Shown piece by piece: positions 5,924 through 15,256 of a stretch of DNA of 40,904 nt. The stretch lies in contig CALZIK010000195.1 of NCBI GenBank assembly GCA_945787635.1, positions 1 to 40,904 on the forward strand, written 5' to 3'. Source of the DNA: Thermoanaerobaculia bacterium (lineage in GTDB: Bacteria > Acidobacteriota > Thermoanaerobaculia > Multivoradales > JAHEKO01). The translations under genes were made by a program, and so were the position numbers. How positions within the stretch are numbered: position 1 is the first letter of the stretch; every line of letters begins with the position of its first letter. The notes beneath the pieces are model-generated. The model made no database searches. It was given only the letters and a program-made list of their open reading frames with translations, and had not been told where the DNA came from.

Positions 5924-8050
5924 ATGCGTAAGTTCCGCCGGTTGGCCCGGCTCCTGTCCGCGTCCGCCCTGGTTCTCGCCCTCGGCTGCTCGACCGAAGA
6001 GCCGAGCGCACGTTACCTCGACTTACTCGATGACCTGCCCGGGCTCGAGAAGCACGTCGAGACGAGGGCGATCGATTTCGGCGCACCGGAAGCGCGCGCC
6101 GACATGGTGCGCGGCTTTTCGGAGACCAGCTGGGATGGCAAGCGCGAACGTTATTTCGCGCGCGGAGTCGGCAAGCGATCGGTGGTTCGGTTTGCTCTGC
6201 TCGAGGCCCGCGACCTCCAGCTGGTGCTCGAGGGCCGGCCGGTTCCGCGAGACGCGAGCGAGCGCGTGGAGATCGCGGTCAACCGGGACGTGCTCGGGGA
6301 GATCGTGCTGGAGCCGAAGCTGGGTCGCTACAAGATCACGCTGCCCCGGTCGGCGCTCCTGGTGGGCGAAAATCTTCTCTATCTCACCTATTCCGGTGAT
6401 GCCGAAACGGTTGCCTGGTATCGGCTACAGTTTTCACCCGGGGCGGCGGTGGCCCGGTTGCCGGTCAACAACCGTTCTGCCGAGTCGCTCTTTCTGCCCT
6501 TCGGCAGCCAGGTGACGGTTCCCGTGCTGGCTCCGCCGCGATCTCAGTTGCGCTTCGACAAGCTCGGAGTCCGCGGTGAGAGCGGCCGACTCAAGATCGA
6601 CGTACGGCGAGACGGGGCGCCCGATCTGGTCTTTGAAGAGGCGGCTGCAGCGGAATCGCTCGCCTACGACCTCGAGCTCGAGGACTGGACCCCGGTTCGG
6701 CTCACTCTGACCGCGCAGTCGAGTGCCGCGACGGGCGAGCGGGACGGTGTCGCTCTGGTCCGACCGGCGGTCTGGTCGCCGGAACGTCATTTTCAGATGC
6801 TTCCGGCGTCGCAGAGCACCGGTGGCGGAGGCGTGAAGCCGGCCAACGTGATCGTCTATCTCGTGGATACTCTTCGCGCCGATCGTTTGGGAGCCTACGG
6901 CTACGAGCGGCCGATCTCCCCTTCGATCGACGCGTTCGCCGAGCGGGCCACGTTGTTCGAGAACGCGATCGCCCAGACCTCCTGGACCCGTCCGGCGGTG
7001 GCGTCCGTATTCACCGGCATGTGGCCGGCTGCGCACGGCGTCAACCGGACCAAGGACCGGTTGCCCGATGAGACCGTGACCCTGGCCGAGGTCCTGAGTG
7101 GTGCCGGCTACGACACCGTCGGCTACGTCGCCAATCCGAATGTCTACCGGAAGTTTGGACTCGCGCAGGGTTTCGATCTCTATCGCCATATGCCCGGCAG
7201 GAAGCCGCCCTCGGACAGGATCAACGAGGAGGTCGGCGCCTGGCTCGACCTGCGGGATCCCGACCGGCCCTTTTTCCTCTACGTTCACACGGTCGATCCC
7301 CACGATCCGTACGAGCCCCCGGAACGATTTCGCCGCCAACATGCGCCGGGAACGGAGGACGTTCTCGCCTTGCCCAAGAAAGCTCGGTGGGTCAAGCAAC
7401 ATCGCGAGGCCCTGAGCGATCTCTACGACGCCGAGATCGCCTTCAACGACACGAGCTTCGGCGAGCTGGTCGCGAATCTCCAGGCACGCGACCTCTGGGA
7501 CGACACCCTGGTGGTCTTTCTGTCCGACCACGGTGAGGAGTTTCAGGAGCACGGTGCCTGGACGCACGGCCGGGCGCTGTTTGACGAGAGCATTCGGATT
7601 CCGCTGATCGTGAAATGGCCCGGGCAGAGGAAAGGCGAGCGGCGCCGGGATCTCGCCCAGCAGATCGACGTGGGCTCGACCATCCTCTCGGAGCTGGGGC
7701 TCGAGTGGCCCGAGGCGTTCGAGGGACGCGACCTCGCCCGCTCGGCGGCCGACCACCCGCCGACCGCGTTTTCCTATCTCAACTACTACGGTCCGCTGCA
7801 GCTCGCAGCCGTGCGGGAGGAGTGGAAGCTCATGGTGCGGGTCGATCGCAAGTCAACGTGGCTCTTCGATCGCGGCACGGATCCGGAGGAAACCGAGGAC
7901 TTCACTCGGGATCACCAGATCCGCAAGGACGTTTTCGATTCCGAGCTCGCCGGGGCGCTTCGGCCTCGCCCCTACTGGCTCACCGCCGGCGAAGCCGTGA
8001 TCGACAAGAAGCTCGAAGAGCAGCTCCGGGCCCTGGGGTATCTGAACTGA
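5924..8050 (+). CDS. sulfatase-superfamily lipoprotein with a Thr at the nucleophile position
   Basis: A 708-residue exported protein. The signal ends in the lipobox LALGC, so it is probably a lipoprotein. Residues 30-300 form an unrecognised, beta-rich region. Residues about 305-660 are an alkaline-phosphatase/sulfatase fold. [14 protein letters not shown] supplies the first metal ligand (D315), [11 protein letters not shown] supplies D535 and H536, and [11 protein letters not shown] follows. The nucleophile motif reads [14 protein letters not shown], so the sulfatase Cys/Ser position is Thr352 with R356 retained. Formylglycine cannot form, so phosphoester or transferase chemistry is more likely than sulfate release. 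It is transcribed alone. Confidence 0.8.
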   Translation: MRKFRRLARLLSASALVLALGCSTEEPSARYLDLLDDLPGLEKHVETRAIDFGAPEARADMVRGFSETSWDGKRERYFARGVGKRSVVRFALLEARDLQLVLEGRPVPRDASERVEIAVNRDVLGEIVLEPKLGRYKITLPRSALLVGENLLYLTYSGDAETVAWYRLQFSPGAAVARLPVNNRSAESLFLPFGSQVTVPVLAPPRSQLRFDKLGVRGESGRLKIDVRRDGAPDLVFEEAAAAESLAYDLELEDWTPVRLTLTAQSSAATGERDGVALVRPAVWSPERHFQMLPASQSTGGGGVKPANVIVYLVDTLRADRLGAYGYERPISPSIDAFAERATLFENAIAQTSWTRPAVASVFTGMWPAAHGVNRTKDRLPDETVTLAEVLSGAGYDTVGYVANPNVYRKFGLAQGFDLYRHMPGRKPPSDRINEEVGAWLDLRDPDRPFFLYVHTVDPHDPYEPPERFRRQHAPGTEDVLALPKKARWVKQHREALSDLYDAEIAFNDTSFGELVANLQARDLWDDTLVVFLSDHGEEFQEHGAWTHGRALFDESIRIPLIVKWPGQRKGERRRDLAQQIDVGSTILSELGLEWPEAFEGRDLARSAADHPPTAFSYLNYYGPLQLAAVREEWKLMVRVDRKSTWLFDRGTDPEETEDFTRDHQIRKDVFDSELAGALRPRPYWLTAGEAVIDKKLEEQLRALGYLN

Positions 8051-8073
8051 CCCGGCTCGGCTGAGCGGGCATG

Positions 8074-8099
8074 AAAAAAAACGGGCTCGAGAGCCCGTT
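8074..8099 (-). terminator. intrinsic terminator of the gap-pgk-tpiA-secG-tRNA-Leu operon
   Basis: Read on the minus strand, AACGGGCT and AGCCCGTT pair in an 8-bp stem with a 4-nt loop, followed directly by eight T residues. It lies about 37 nt beyond the tRNA 3' end. Confidence 0.9.
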
Positions 8100-8135
8100 C
8101 GAAAGGCGAACCGCGCGGTTCGCGGAGCTTGATGA

Positions 8136-8220
8136 TGGTGCCGAAGGCCGGAGTCGAACCGGCACGGGTTGCCCCACACGGCCCTCAACCGTGCGCGTCT
8201 ACCAGTTCCGCCACTTCGGC
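8136..8220 (-). tRNA. leuU: tRNA-Leu (anticodon GAG)
   Basis: The minus strand folds as a class II tRNA. The acceptor arm GCCGAAG pairs with CTTCGGC, followed by discriminator A and an encoded CCA. The D arm is GTGGCGGAACTGGTAGACGC. The anticodon stem is CACGG/CCGTG with loop TTGAGGG, giving anticodon GAG, which reads CUC and CUU. A long variable arm and GGTTCGACTCC in the T arm complete it. It starts 16 nt after the secG stop and is probably processed from the same transcript. Confidence 0.97.
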
Positions 8221-8236
8221 GTCGAAGTCGATGCTA

Positions 8237-8686
8237 TCAAGCCCCCCCGGATTCCTCGGCGGTGGCCTCGCCTGTGTCCTGGCCGGTGTCCTGAGTGGTG
8301 CCGCCGCCCTCGGTTGGCTCGGCGAGGTCCGCATCCGGAGCCTGGCCGGCTTCGCCTTCCGTCGCGGGCACGGCCTCTTCGACCGCGGGAGCTTCGACCG
8401 CGGTCTCGGCGGCGGGGGCGGCTGGCGCCGATCCTTCGACCGTGCTCATGACCGAGCCGCCGCCGGTCTTCAAGAAACCGATGGCGATGGTCGTCAGGAT
8501 GAAGCCGACGAAGCCGGCGACCGTCAGCTTGTGGAGGAGGTTGGTGGCGCTGCGAGCGCCGAAAGCCGTTTGCGTGCCGCCACCCCCAAAGACCGACAGG
8601 TCGGCGCCGCTGCCCTGCTGGAGCAGCACGACGAGGATCAGGAAAAGGCAGATCAGCACGTGGATGCCGTAGACGATATAGATCAT
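8237..8686 (-). CDS. secG: SecG, preprotein translocase subunit
   Basis: A 149-residue SecG. Two membrane helices lie at about residues 4-22 and 52-70, joined by the signature loop LLQQGSGADLSVFGGGGTQ and RSATNLLHKLT. SecG joins SecYE at the inner membrane and helps SecA-driven export. The C-terminal half (residues 80-149) is an unusually long, Ala/Glu/Thr/Gly-rich acidic tail; ordinary SecG is 75-110 residues. GAGAGG upstream of the ATG is a good Shine-Dalgarno. It follows tpiA by 24 nt and precedes tRNA-Leu. Confidence 0.95.
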   Translation of the reverse strand: MIYIVYGIHVLICLFLILVVLLQQGSGADLSVFGGGGTQTAFGARSATNLLHKLTVAGFVGFILTTIAIGFLKTGGGSVMSTVEGSAPAAPAAETAVEAPAVEEAVPATEGEAGQAPDADLAEPTEGGGTTQDTGQDTGEATAEESGGA

Positions 8687-8710
8687 GGTAAGTCCTCTCT
8701 CGGGCGGCGC

Positions 8711-9466
8711 TTACGAGCCGCAGGAGCGGATGATAGCCGAGAATTGGCTGGGGTCAAGGCTCGCGCCGCCGACCAGGAAGCCGTCGATGTCGGGTTTGGC
8801 GAAAAGCGAAGCGGCGTTTTTCGGGTTGACCGAGCCTCCGTAGAGAATCCGCTTGCTCGCCGCCGCGGGCTCTCCGATGAGGTCAGCGAGCGCCTCGCGC
8901 AGGAAAGCGTGGGTTTCCTGGGCGATTTCGGGGGTCGCGGTCTTGCCCGTGCCGATCGCCCACACCGGCTCATAGGCCAGCGCGAAGGGCTCAGGTCGCT
9001 CGGCGAGCGAACCCGACAGTTGGCGCTCGAGAACTTCCAAGGCGCGGCCGCTCTCGCGCTCACCCTCGCTCTCGCCGATACAGATGAGCGGCGTCAACCC
9101 GGCGGCAACCGCCGCCTGGGCCTTGGCGGCGACCTGAGCGTCGGTCTCGCCGTGATCGCGCCGCCGCTCGCTGTGGCCGCACAAGACCCAGCTGCAGCCG
9201 GCATCGACGAGCTGGGTGGCGGAAACGTCGCCGGTATGGGCGCCGGCCGGCTCGGGATGAAGGTCCTGCCCACCGACCGCGATCGGGCTGCCGGCGAGCC
9301 CGGCCGAGGTCGTGGGCAATAGGGTGGGTGAGGGGAAGATCACGACTTCCCCGAGAGCGTCCGAAACCAGACCCGGCAGCTCGCGGCAATAGGCCTCGGC
9401 CTCGGCGGCGACCTTGTGCATCTTCCAGTTGCCGCCGAAAAGCGGCCGCCTGCTGATCGACGTCAT
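8711..9466 (-). CDS. tpiA: triosephosphate isomerase
   Basis: A full-length 251-residue TIM-barrel enzyme that interconverts dihydroxyacetone phosphate and glyceraldehyde 3-phosphate. Catalytic elements are FGGNWKMHK (Asn and Lys near residues 11-13), VLCGHSERR (His near 95) and AYEPVWAIGTGKTATPE (catalytic Glu and the flexible loop). ILYGGSVNPKN near the end binds phosphate. The ATG follows the pgk stop directly (TGAATG), and AAAGGAG lies 7 nt upstream inside pgk, so translation is coupled. Confidence 0.97.
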   Translation of the reverse strand: MTSISRRPLFGGNWKMHKVAAEAEAYCRELPGLVSDALGEVVIFPSPTLLPTTSAGLAGSPIAVGGQDLHPEPAGAHTGDVSATQLVDAGCSWVLCGHSERRRDHGETDAQVAAKAQAAVAAGLTPLICIGESEGERESGRALEVLERQLSGSLAERPEPFALAYEPVWAIGTGKTATPEIAQETHAFLREALADLIGEPAAASKRILYGGSVNPKNAASLFAKPDIDGFLVGGASLDPSQFSAIIRSCGS

Positions 9467-10654
9467 TCAAGCGCTCCTTTCCAAGACTGCGACCCCGGGG
9501 AGGACCTTGCCGGCCAGAAGCTCGAGCGAGGCGCCGCCGCCGGTCGAGACATGCCCCAGGCGGTCGATCACACCGGCCCTGTGCGCCGCTGCCACGGTTT
9601 CGCCGCCACCGATCACGGTCCATCCCGGGCAGGCCCCCATGGCTTCGGCGACGGCGACCGTGCCGGCGTCGAAGGGTGGCTTCTCGAAAACACCGAGAGG
9701 GCCGTTCCAGAAGACCGTGCCGGCACTTGCGACGAGCTCGGCGATCGCGGAGCGGGCCGCTGGACCGATGTCGACGGCCTTAGTGCGCGCCGGCACCTGA
9801 CCGGGTACGACCGTGGCCACGTTGCGAGGGTTGTCGAGGTCGTCGGTCACCACGAGATCGGCCGGGAGCAGCAGATCGGTTCCGGCGGACTCGGCTCGCT
9901 CGATCAGTTCGGAGGCCAGCTCCAGGCGATCGTGCTCGACCAGCGACTGCGCCAGGTCAAAGCCCTGGGCGGCCAGAAAGGTGTTGGCCATTCCGCCGCC
10001 GACCGCGAGCGCGTCGAGCCGGGGCAACAGATTCTCCAGGGTCTCGATCTTGCCTTCGATCTTGGCGCCGCCGACGATGCCGACGAAGGGCGCAGCGGGT
10101 CGGTCCAGGAGCCTTCCCAGGGCCTTGATCTCCGCTTCCAGGAGCCGGCCGGCGGCGCGGTCGGGAAAGTGCAGCGCCGCTCCGACCACCGAGGCGTGCG
10201 CGCGATGGGCGGTGCCGAACGCGTCGTTGACGTAGAAGTTTCCGAGCCCCGCGAGCCGGCTCGCAAACTCGGGGTCGTTGGCTTTCTCGCCGGGCCAGAA
10301 GCGCAGGTTCTCGAGCATCATGACGCCACCGGCCGATTGATCTCGGACCATGGTCTCTGCTTCCGCCGGCGTCCGCGCGAACCGGACCGGGGCGTCCAGA
10401 ATGCCGGCGAGGTGGCGCGCCACCGGCTCGAGGCTGAATGCCAGATCCGCGTCGCTCTTCGGTCTGCCGCAATGGGAGAGGAGGACGATTCGCGCACCTC
10501 GATCGACGAGCTCGCGAATCGTGGGCAGCGCGGCACGGATACGGGTGTCGTCGGCGACCCTTTCGTCGGACAGGGGCACGTTGAAGTCGACTCGAACGAG
10601 GGCGGTTCGATCCCCGATCGGGGGCAGGTCGTCGAGAGTTCTCAGGTTCGGCAA
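9467..10654 (-). CDS. pgk: phosphoglycerate kinase
   Basis: A 395-residue enzyme that transfers phosphate from 1,3-bisphosphoglycerate to ADP. Motifs run in order: [78 protein letters not shown] and [16 protein letters not shown]. The frame is open further upstream to 10708. The TTG at 10654 is preceded by AGGAG at 7 nt and begins right before family homology, so I use it. The gap stop lies 10 nt upstream and overlaps this Shine-Dalgarno. Confidence 0.95.
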   Translation of the reverse strand: MPNLRTLDDLPPIGDRTALVRVDFNVPLSDERVADDTRIRAALPTIRELVDRGARIVLLSHCGRPKSDADLAFSLEPVARHLAGILDAPVRFARTPAEAETMVRDQSAGGVMMLENLRFWPGEKANDPEFASRLAGLGNFYVNDAFGTAHRAHASVVGAALHFPDRAAGRLLEAEIKALGRLLDRPAAPFVGIVGGAKIEGKIETLENLLPRLDALAVGGGMANTFLAAQGFDLAQSLVEHDRLELASELIERAESAGTDLLLPADLVVTDDLDNPRNVATVVPGQVPARTKAVDIGPAARSAIAELVASAGTVFWNGPLGVFEKPPFDAGTVAVAEAMGACPGWTVIGGGETVAAAHRAGVIDRLGHVSTGGGASLELLAGKVLPGVAVLERSA

Positions 10655-10664
10655 GAAACGGCTC

Positions 10665-11687
10665 CTAGGGTTGGTCGTGTTCGGCGAGGAGCTCCAGGAT
10701 ATCCGCAAGCCGCGCCGCGTGCCCCCACTCGTTGTCGTACCAGGCGACCACGCGAACCAGAGCCCCGCCGGCGCCCCGGTTCAGCGAGCGGGTCAGGGGC
10801 AGATCCACGATCGCCGAATGCGAGTCGCCGATGAAGTCCGAGGACACCAGCTCGTCGGCGGTAGTGGCCAGTACGCCGGCGAAGTCTCCGCCGGCGGCCT
10901 CGATGAAAAGACGATTGAGGTCCTCGGCCGACGGGCTGTCGTCGAGCTCGGCGACGAGGTCGATCAGCGAGACGTTGGGAGTGGGAACCCGCACGGCGAA
11001 GCCCTCCACTCGGCCGGCGAGCTCGGGCAAGACTCGTCCCAGGGCTTCCACGGCGCTGGTGGAGGTGGGAATCATGTTCAAGGCTGCCGCGCGGGCTCGG
11101 CGCAGGTCGGGATGGGCGGATTCGAGCAGTCGCTGGTCGTTGTTGTAGCTGTGAACGGTGTTGAGCATGGCCCGCCGAAGGCCGAACTCGCGATGGAGCA
11201 GGTACGCCACCGGGGCCAGACAGTTGGTCGTGCACGAAGCCCCACTCAGGAGGTGATGGCGCTGGGGATCGTAGGCGCCGTCGTTGACCGCGCGACACAG
11301 AGTCAGGTCCAGGCCTCGAGCATTCGCCGAGACGATGACCTTCTCGACTCGGCCGCGCCGGTGGGAAGCGGCGCATTCCCGAGTCAGGCACCTGCCGGTC
11401 GCATCCACGACCACCCTCGCGTCGGTCGACGGCCAGGGAATCTCTGAAGGCTCGGCCTCGTCGAAGACGGGAATTGGGCGCCCGTCGAGGATCAGCGTTC
11501 CCGGGCTCGCGGCAACCTCGCCCTCGAAACCTCCGTGGATCGTGTCGTGCGCCAGCAGGTGGGCGAGTTCGGGGGCGCCGGCGACGTCATTGGCGGCAAC
11601 CAGAGCCAGCGACTCGCGCTTGGCCGCGATGCGCAGCAGAGCGCGACCGATGCGGCCGAGACCGTTGATGGCGAAAGGTATCGGCAT
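10665..11687 (-). CDS. gap: glyceraldehyde-3-phosphate dehydrogenase
   Basis: A 340-residue GAPDH that oxidises glyceraldehyde 3-phosphate to 1,3-bisphosphoglycerate with [12 protein letters not shown] near residue 8 is the Rossmann glycine motif, and the Asp in AANDVAGAP favours NAD over NADP. The active site is [12 protein letters not shown] with the nucleophilic Cys; [11 protein letters not shown] holds the activating His. [17 protein letters not shown] and WYDNEWG are also present. The frame stays open to 11837, but homology starts at [12 protein letters not shown], so 11687 is chosen. It is the first gene of gap-pgk-tpiA-secG-tRNA-Leu. A TAGACT box about 25 nt upstream could be its -10. 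Confidence 0.95.
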   Translation of the reverse strand: MPIPFAINGLGRIGRALLRIAAKRESLALVAANDVAGAPELAHLLAHDTIHGGFEGEVAASPGTLILDGRPIPVFDEAEPSEIPWPSTDARVVVDATGRCLTRECAASHRRGRVEKVIVSANARGLDLTLCRAVNDGAYDPQRHHLLSGASCTTNCLAPVAYLLHREFGLRRAMLNTVHSYNNDQRLLESAHPDLRRARAAALNMIPTSTSAVEALGRVLPELAGRVEGFAVRVPTPNVSLIDLVAELDDSPSAEDLNRLFIEAAGGDFAGVLATTADELVSSDFIGDSHSAIVDLPLTRSLNRGAGGALVRVVAWYDNEWGHAARLADILELLAEHDQP

Positions 11688-11753
11688 GGATCGCGGGCCG
11701 CGAAGAAACAAAAGTCTATCAAGGGGCTGACGGAACACCGGGCTCCGCGAAGC

Positions 11754-11759
11754 TATGAT
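11754..11759 (+). promoter_or_regulatory. -10-like box before tsaD
   Basis: TATGAT, preceded by GC, ends 10 nt before the ATG at 11770 and overlaps another in-frame ATG at 11755. If it is the -10, only the 11770 start can be translated. The gap/tsaD divergent interval is only about 80 bp. Confidence 0.45.
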
Positions 11760-11769
11760 TCGACCCGTC

Positions 11770-12843
11770 ATGACCTCCTCTGACATCGAGCGCCGCGCCG
11801 GCCTGATCCTGGGGATCGAAACCTCTTGCGACGACACAGCCTGTGCGCTGGTCGAGGCCGATGGGTCGGTGCTGTCCTCGGTGGTCTCCAGTCAACTCGC
11901 GGTCCACGAGCCCTACGGTGGGGTGGTTCCGGAGATCGCTTCTCGTGAACATCTTCGCAACTGGCCGGCCGTGCTGCGCAAGGCCCTCGAGCGCGCGGAC
12001 CTGAATCTCGAGGCCGTGGACGCAGTGGCCGCGACCCGAGCGCCCGGGTTGATCGGCTCGCTTCTGGTGGGCCTGTCGCTCGGCAAGGCAATGGCCCGCG
12101 GCCTCGGGCGTCCGTTCTACGGCGTCCACCACTTGGAAGGGCACCTCTACTCGCCGTTCTTGCAGGTGAGTGGCGCGGGCGCGGAATCGCCGCCCGAGCG
12201 GTTCGTGGCTCTGGTCGTGTCGGGCGGGCACAGCGCTCTCTACCGGGTGCGGCGGGGCGAGACCGAGACCATCGCCGAGACGCGGGACGACGCCATGGGC
12301 GAGGTCTTCGACAAGGTCGGCAAGCGTCTCGGTCTGCCCTATCCGCAGGGACCCAAGGTGGACGAGATCGCCGAGGCCGCGGAGACCGAAGTGCCCGAGT
12401 TCGCGATTGCGCGCTGTAGCGACGGCAGTCTGGATTTTTCCTTCTCCGGTTTGAAGACCGAGACGCTCCGTGCGTTGGACCGCGTATCGGCGCCCGCGGA
12501 CGGCTCCGACGCGGTTCCCGCGGTCGCCGGCGTCGTTGCCGCCTTCCGCGCCGCCGCGGTGGCGCAGATCCTCGACCGGCTCGAGCGGCTGCACCGTCGA
12601 GACCGCTTCGAGACCATCGCGGTATCCGGTGGTGCCGCGGCCAATCGGCTGTTGCGCAGGAGCCTGCCCGAGTGGGCGGCGGACCACGGCGTCGATCTGC
12701 GGCTCGTCGACCTCACGCTTTCGGGCGACAACGCGGCGATGATCGCCTACGCCGCGAGCCGCCGCCTGGCCGCCGGCGAGGCCGGGGATCCCTGGACGGT
12801 CGAGGCTGCGAGTCGAGCGCCGCTGGGCGCCAGAGCGAGGTAG
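11770..12843 (+). CDS. tsaD: TsaD, tRNA N6-threonylcarbamoyladenosine transferase subunit
   Basis: A 357-residue Kae1/TsaD protein of the ASKHA fold. It transfers the threonylcarbamoyl group to A37 of ANN-decoding tRNAs with TsaB and TsaE, which are not in the window. Motifs are LGIETSCDDTACALV, HHLEGHL with metal ligands H121 and H125, VSGGHSALY, DFSFSGLKT, AVSGGAAANRLLR and SGDNAAMIAYA with the last metal ligand. LPYPQGPKVDEIA differs slightly from the usual PGGP. I prefer ATG 11770 over 11755 because the latter lies within a putative -10 box. Divergent from gap. Confidence 0.95.
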   Translation: MTSSDIERRAGLILGIETSCDDTACALVEADGSVLSSVVSSQLAVHEPYGGVVPEIASREHLRNWPAVLRKALERADLNLEAVDAVAATRAPGLIGSLLVGLSLGKAMARGLGRPFYGVHHLEGHLYSPFLQVSGAGAESPPERFVALVVSGGHSALYRVRRGETETIAETRDDAMGEVFDKVGKRLGLPYPQGPKVDEIAEAAETEVPEFAIARCSDGSLDFSFSGLKTETLRALDRVSAPADGSDAVPAVAGVVAAFRAAAVAQILDRLERLHRRDRFETIAVSGGAAANRLLRRSLPEWAADHGVDLRLVDLTLSGDNAAMIAYAASRRLAAGEAGDPWTVEAASRAPLGARAR

Positions 12844-12874
12844 GAGGAAGCCCCGAGCTTCTTTGCCGCTTTGC

Positions 12875-12880
12875 TAGATT
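12875..12880 (+). promoter_or_regulatory. -10-like box before the M1-like peptidase gene
   Basis: TAGATT, preceded by GC, ends 6 nt before the ATG. The interval GCGGCC has no Shine-Dalgarno character, and TAGATT itself lacks one. This is one of the cleanest leaderless candidates here. Confidence 0.5.
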
Positions 12881-12886
12881 GCGGCC

Positions 12887-15256
12887 ATGGTCAAGGGAGC
12901 GCACCCGGTTTCCGTTTGGGTCGTCACCCTGGTCGGGTTCTTGGTCCTGCCTGGCCTCGGGAGTGCCGAAAGCGCTGCGGCTCTCGCTGCTCGCACCGAC
13001 TATGAAGACCTCCAGGAGTGGAGTTTCTCGGACGCCGCGGCTCCCCTGCCGCCGGAAGGACTGCGGTGGACGCTCGGCGCTTCGACGTTCGAGCTCACCG
13101 AGGGCCGGATTAGACGACTCCGGCCGACCTCGGCCGGGGAGGTCACCGGGTTTCTCTTCGAGGGCAAGGGGCGTCTCGAGATCGAGGTCCACGACCCCGT
13201 GGAGCTGCGCCAGCTCCGGCGCTTCATGAAATCCGACGCGGACGGGTTCGAGACGGAGTTCACCGAGCTCGTCGCGCGGTCGGGGGACCTGTCTTTTCTC
13301 GATCGCCTCGGGCCGATCGCCTCGGGCCGCTACCAGCCCGACGCGACCGCCAGCGATCGCCGCGACCATTGGCTTCGTTTCCGCCGGCACGACGCCGACG
13401 CCCGAGTGATCGCGGCTCTCGCCAACCCCGGGGACTCGTACTTTCGCGCCGACCTCAAGACCCGGGAGCACGACTGGGTGACCTTCGATTTCGATCGTCG
13501 GAGGATCGAAGAGCTCCACCTCTCGGTCTTCCGCAAGCGCAACTCGGTGGTGGAGCACTGGCTGGGTCTCGACGTCGAGCCGGACGACATCGCCCCCGGA
13601 GCCGTCGAGCTCGAGCACTTCGACTGTTCGGTCAGCCTGCTCAAGTCCGGTAAGGATGCGATCGACGCCAAGGCCGGGCACACCAAGCTGATCGGGGAGT
13701 TCTCGGTCGCTTCGCAGTTTCGCGCAGGCCGCAGCGGTGATTGGGCGATCCGGTTGTACCTCCATCCGATGGCGAAGGTTCTCGAGGTTCGGGACTCAGA
13801 GAGTCGGTCTTTGCCGTTCCTGCGCGACAACCTTGGCGCGCGCTGGAAGAATCTCGACAAGAGACTGCACGACATCGATCTGGTGGTCCTGCTCGCCGAA
13901 CCGACGGTGGCCGGCGAAGCCCTCGAGCTCGCTTTCGACTATGAGCTTGAGGTCGCCAACTACATGCCCGGCAGATCCTGGTATCCGCTCGGCGAGGAGC
14001 TCGAACGAGGTCCGACCAACAGGCATACCGCCGAGCTGCGCATCGAAACCCGGGACGAGTTCGAGATCCGGGCGATGGGAGAGCAGATCGACGACGCGGT
14101 CGAGGGTTCCTCGCGGATTGCCAGATGGCGGGTCGAGAAGCCCGCCAAGATGATCACTTTCGCCATCACCCGGAAGATGGAGGAGCACATCCTCGAGGTG
14201 GAGGCCGGGCCGGAGGTCGCGGTGTTCGGCCCTCCGGTCGGCGACGACAAGCTGCTCCGGATGGGTGCCGATATCGTCAACAGCCTGGCCTACTTCCAGG
14301 AGCTCTACGACGAGACTCTTCCGGAGAAGCGGCTCTATGCGACCCTCATCCAGGCCGGCCACGGTCAGGCCTTCGACGGTTTTGTCCATTTGACCGAAGA
14401 GAGCGCGTATCGCTCGGCGAGCCGGGGCATTGTCGAGCGGTTCCTGGCGCACGAGGTCGCGCACGCCTGGTGGGGCCACCTGGTGGGCTGGGCCAGCTAC
14501 CGGGACCAGTGGCTGAGCGAAGGGATGGCGGAGTACGCGGCGATGATGTTCATCGAGGCCGAGGTGACCGGAGGCGACGAGATCTTCCGCGAGATCGTCG
14601 GCGCCTACCGGGACGAGCTGATCGGCTCGATGAGCTCGTCGATGAGCCACTTTACCGATCCCAATCGGATCCAGCTCGCGCGGGTCGCGCAAGCCAGGAT
14701 CGGTCCGATCGCGCTCGGCTTTCGCGCGGCGACCGCGGAAGCGCCGAACGCCTATTGGACGCAGAACTACCGCAAGGGAGCCTTGGTGGCGCACATGCTT
14801 CGTGGCACGTTGACCGTCCAGTCGGGAAGCGAAGAGCTCTTCCGGCGGGTGATGAGAGGATTCGTCGACCGCTTCGCTGACGGCGCGGCCTCGACCGCCG
14901 ATCTCGCGGAAGAGGTGGCCCGCCACGCGCCCGGCGACTGGAGCTGGTTCTTCGAGCAGTGGGTCAATCGGGCGGAGATTCCGACCTACAAGTGGAGTGC
15001 GAGTATCGGCCCGGGACCCGACGCGGACGGCATGTACCCGGTCGAGCTCGTCGTCAGGCGCGAGGACGTGTCGGAGGATTTCCGCATGTTTGTTCCGGTC
15101 GAGGCCGAGTTCTACAAGAACCGCACCGAGATAGTGCTGGTCGATGTCGACGAGGACACCGAAAGTTTTAGCTTGTCGTTTGCGGAGCGGCCCAGCAGGA
15201 TAGTCTTCAATCCGGACGCCGCGGTTCTGGCGAAAACGGAGAAGTCCAAGAGATGA
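12887..15256 (+). CDS. M1-like (gluzincin) zinc metallopeptidase, exported
   Basis: A 789-residue protein with a signal peptide (hydrophobic residues 8-25, cleavage near GSAES). A long N-terminal beta-rich region (about 30-430) precedes the peptidase domain. The zinc site is HEVAHAWWG (H522, E523, H526) with the third ligand E545 in WLSEGMAEY, the exact HExxH-x18-E spacing of gluzincins. The GAMEN exopeptidase motif of classical M1 enzymes is absent; GQAFDGFVHLTEES occupies that place, so true aminopeptidase activity is uncertain. The C-terminal region includes DWSWFFEQWVNRAEIP, typical of M1-like C-terminal domains. Its TGA overlaps the ATG of the pilB-type gene. Confidence 0.88.
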   Translation: MVKGAHPVSVWVVTLVGFLVLPGLGSAESAAALAARTDYEDLQEWSFSDAAAPLPPEGLRWTLGASTFELTEGRIRRLRPTSAGEVTGFLFEGKGRLEIEVHDPVELRQLRRFMKSDADGFETEFTELVARSGDLSFLDRLGPIASGRYQPDATASDRRDHWLRFRRHDADARVIAALANPGDSYFRADLKTREHDWVTFDFDRRRIEELHLSVFRKRNSVVEHWLGLDVEPDDIAPGAVELEHFDCSVSLLKSGKDAIDAKAGHTKLIGEFSVASQFRAGRSGDWAIRLYLHPMAKVLEVRDSESRSLPFLRDNLGARWKNLDKRLHDIDLVVLLAEPTVAGEALELAFDYELEVANYMPGRSWYPLGEELERGPTNRHTAELRIETRDEFEIRAMGEQIDDAVEGSSRIARWRVEKPAKMITFAITRKMEEHILEVEAGPEVAVFGPPVGDDKLLRMGADIVNSLAYFQELYDETLPEKRLYATLIQAGHGQAFDGFVHLTEESAYRSASRGIVERFLAHEVAHAWWGHLVGWASYRDQWLSEGMAEYAAMMFIEAEVTGGDEIFREIVGAYRDELIGSMSSSMSHFTDPNRIQLARVAQARIGPIALGFRAATAEAPNAYWTQNYRKGALVAHMLRGTLTVQSGSEELFRRVMRGFVDRFADGAASTADLAEEVARHAPGDWSWFFEQWVNRAEIPTYKWSASIGPGPDADGMYPVELVVRREDVSEDFRMFVPVEAEFYKNRTEIVLVDVDEDTESFSLSFAERPSRIVFNPDAAVLAKTEKSKR

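Noticed and set aside
8129-9322. 397-codon open frame on the plus strand across tRNA-Leu, secG and tpiA
   Set aside because: It reads through a tRNA gene on the opposite strand and has no homology.
9416-10834. 472-codon open frame on the plus strand across pgk
   Set aside because: It is the shadow of pgk and tpiA, with biased composition and no signals.
10655-11837. Upstream extensions of pgk (to 10708) and gap (to 11837)
   Set aside because: pgk has a Shine-Dalgarno at TTG 10654, and gap homology starts at 11687. The longer forms overlap neighbouring genes and lack conservation.
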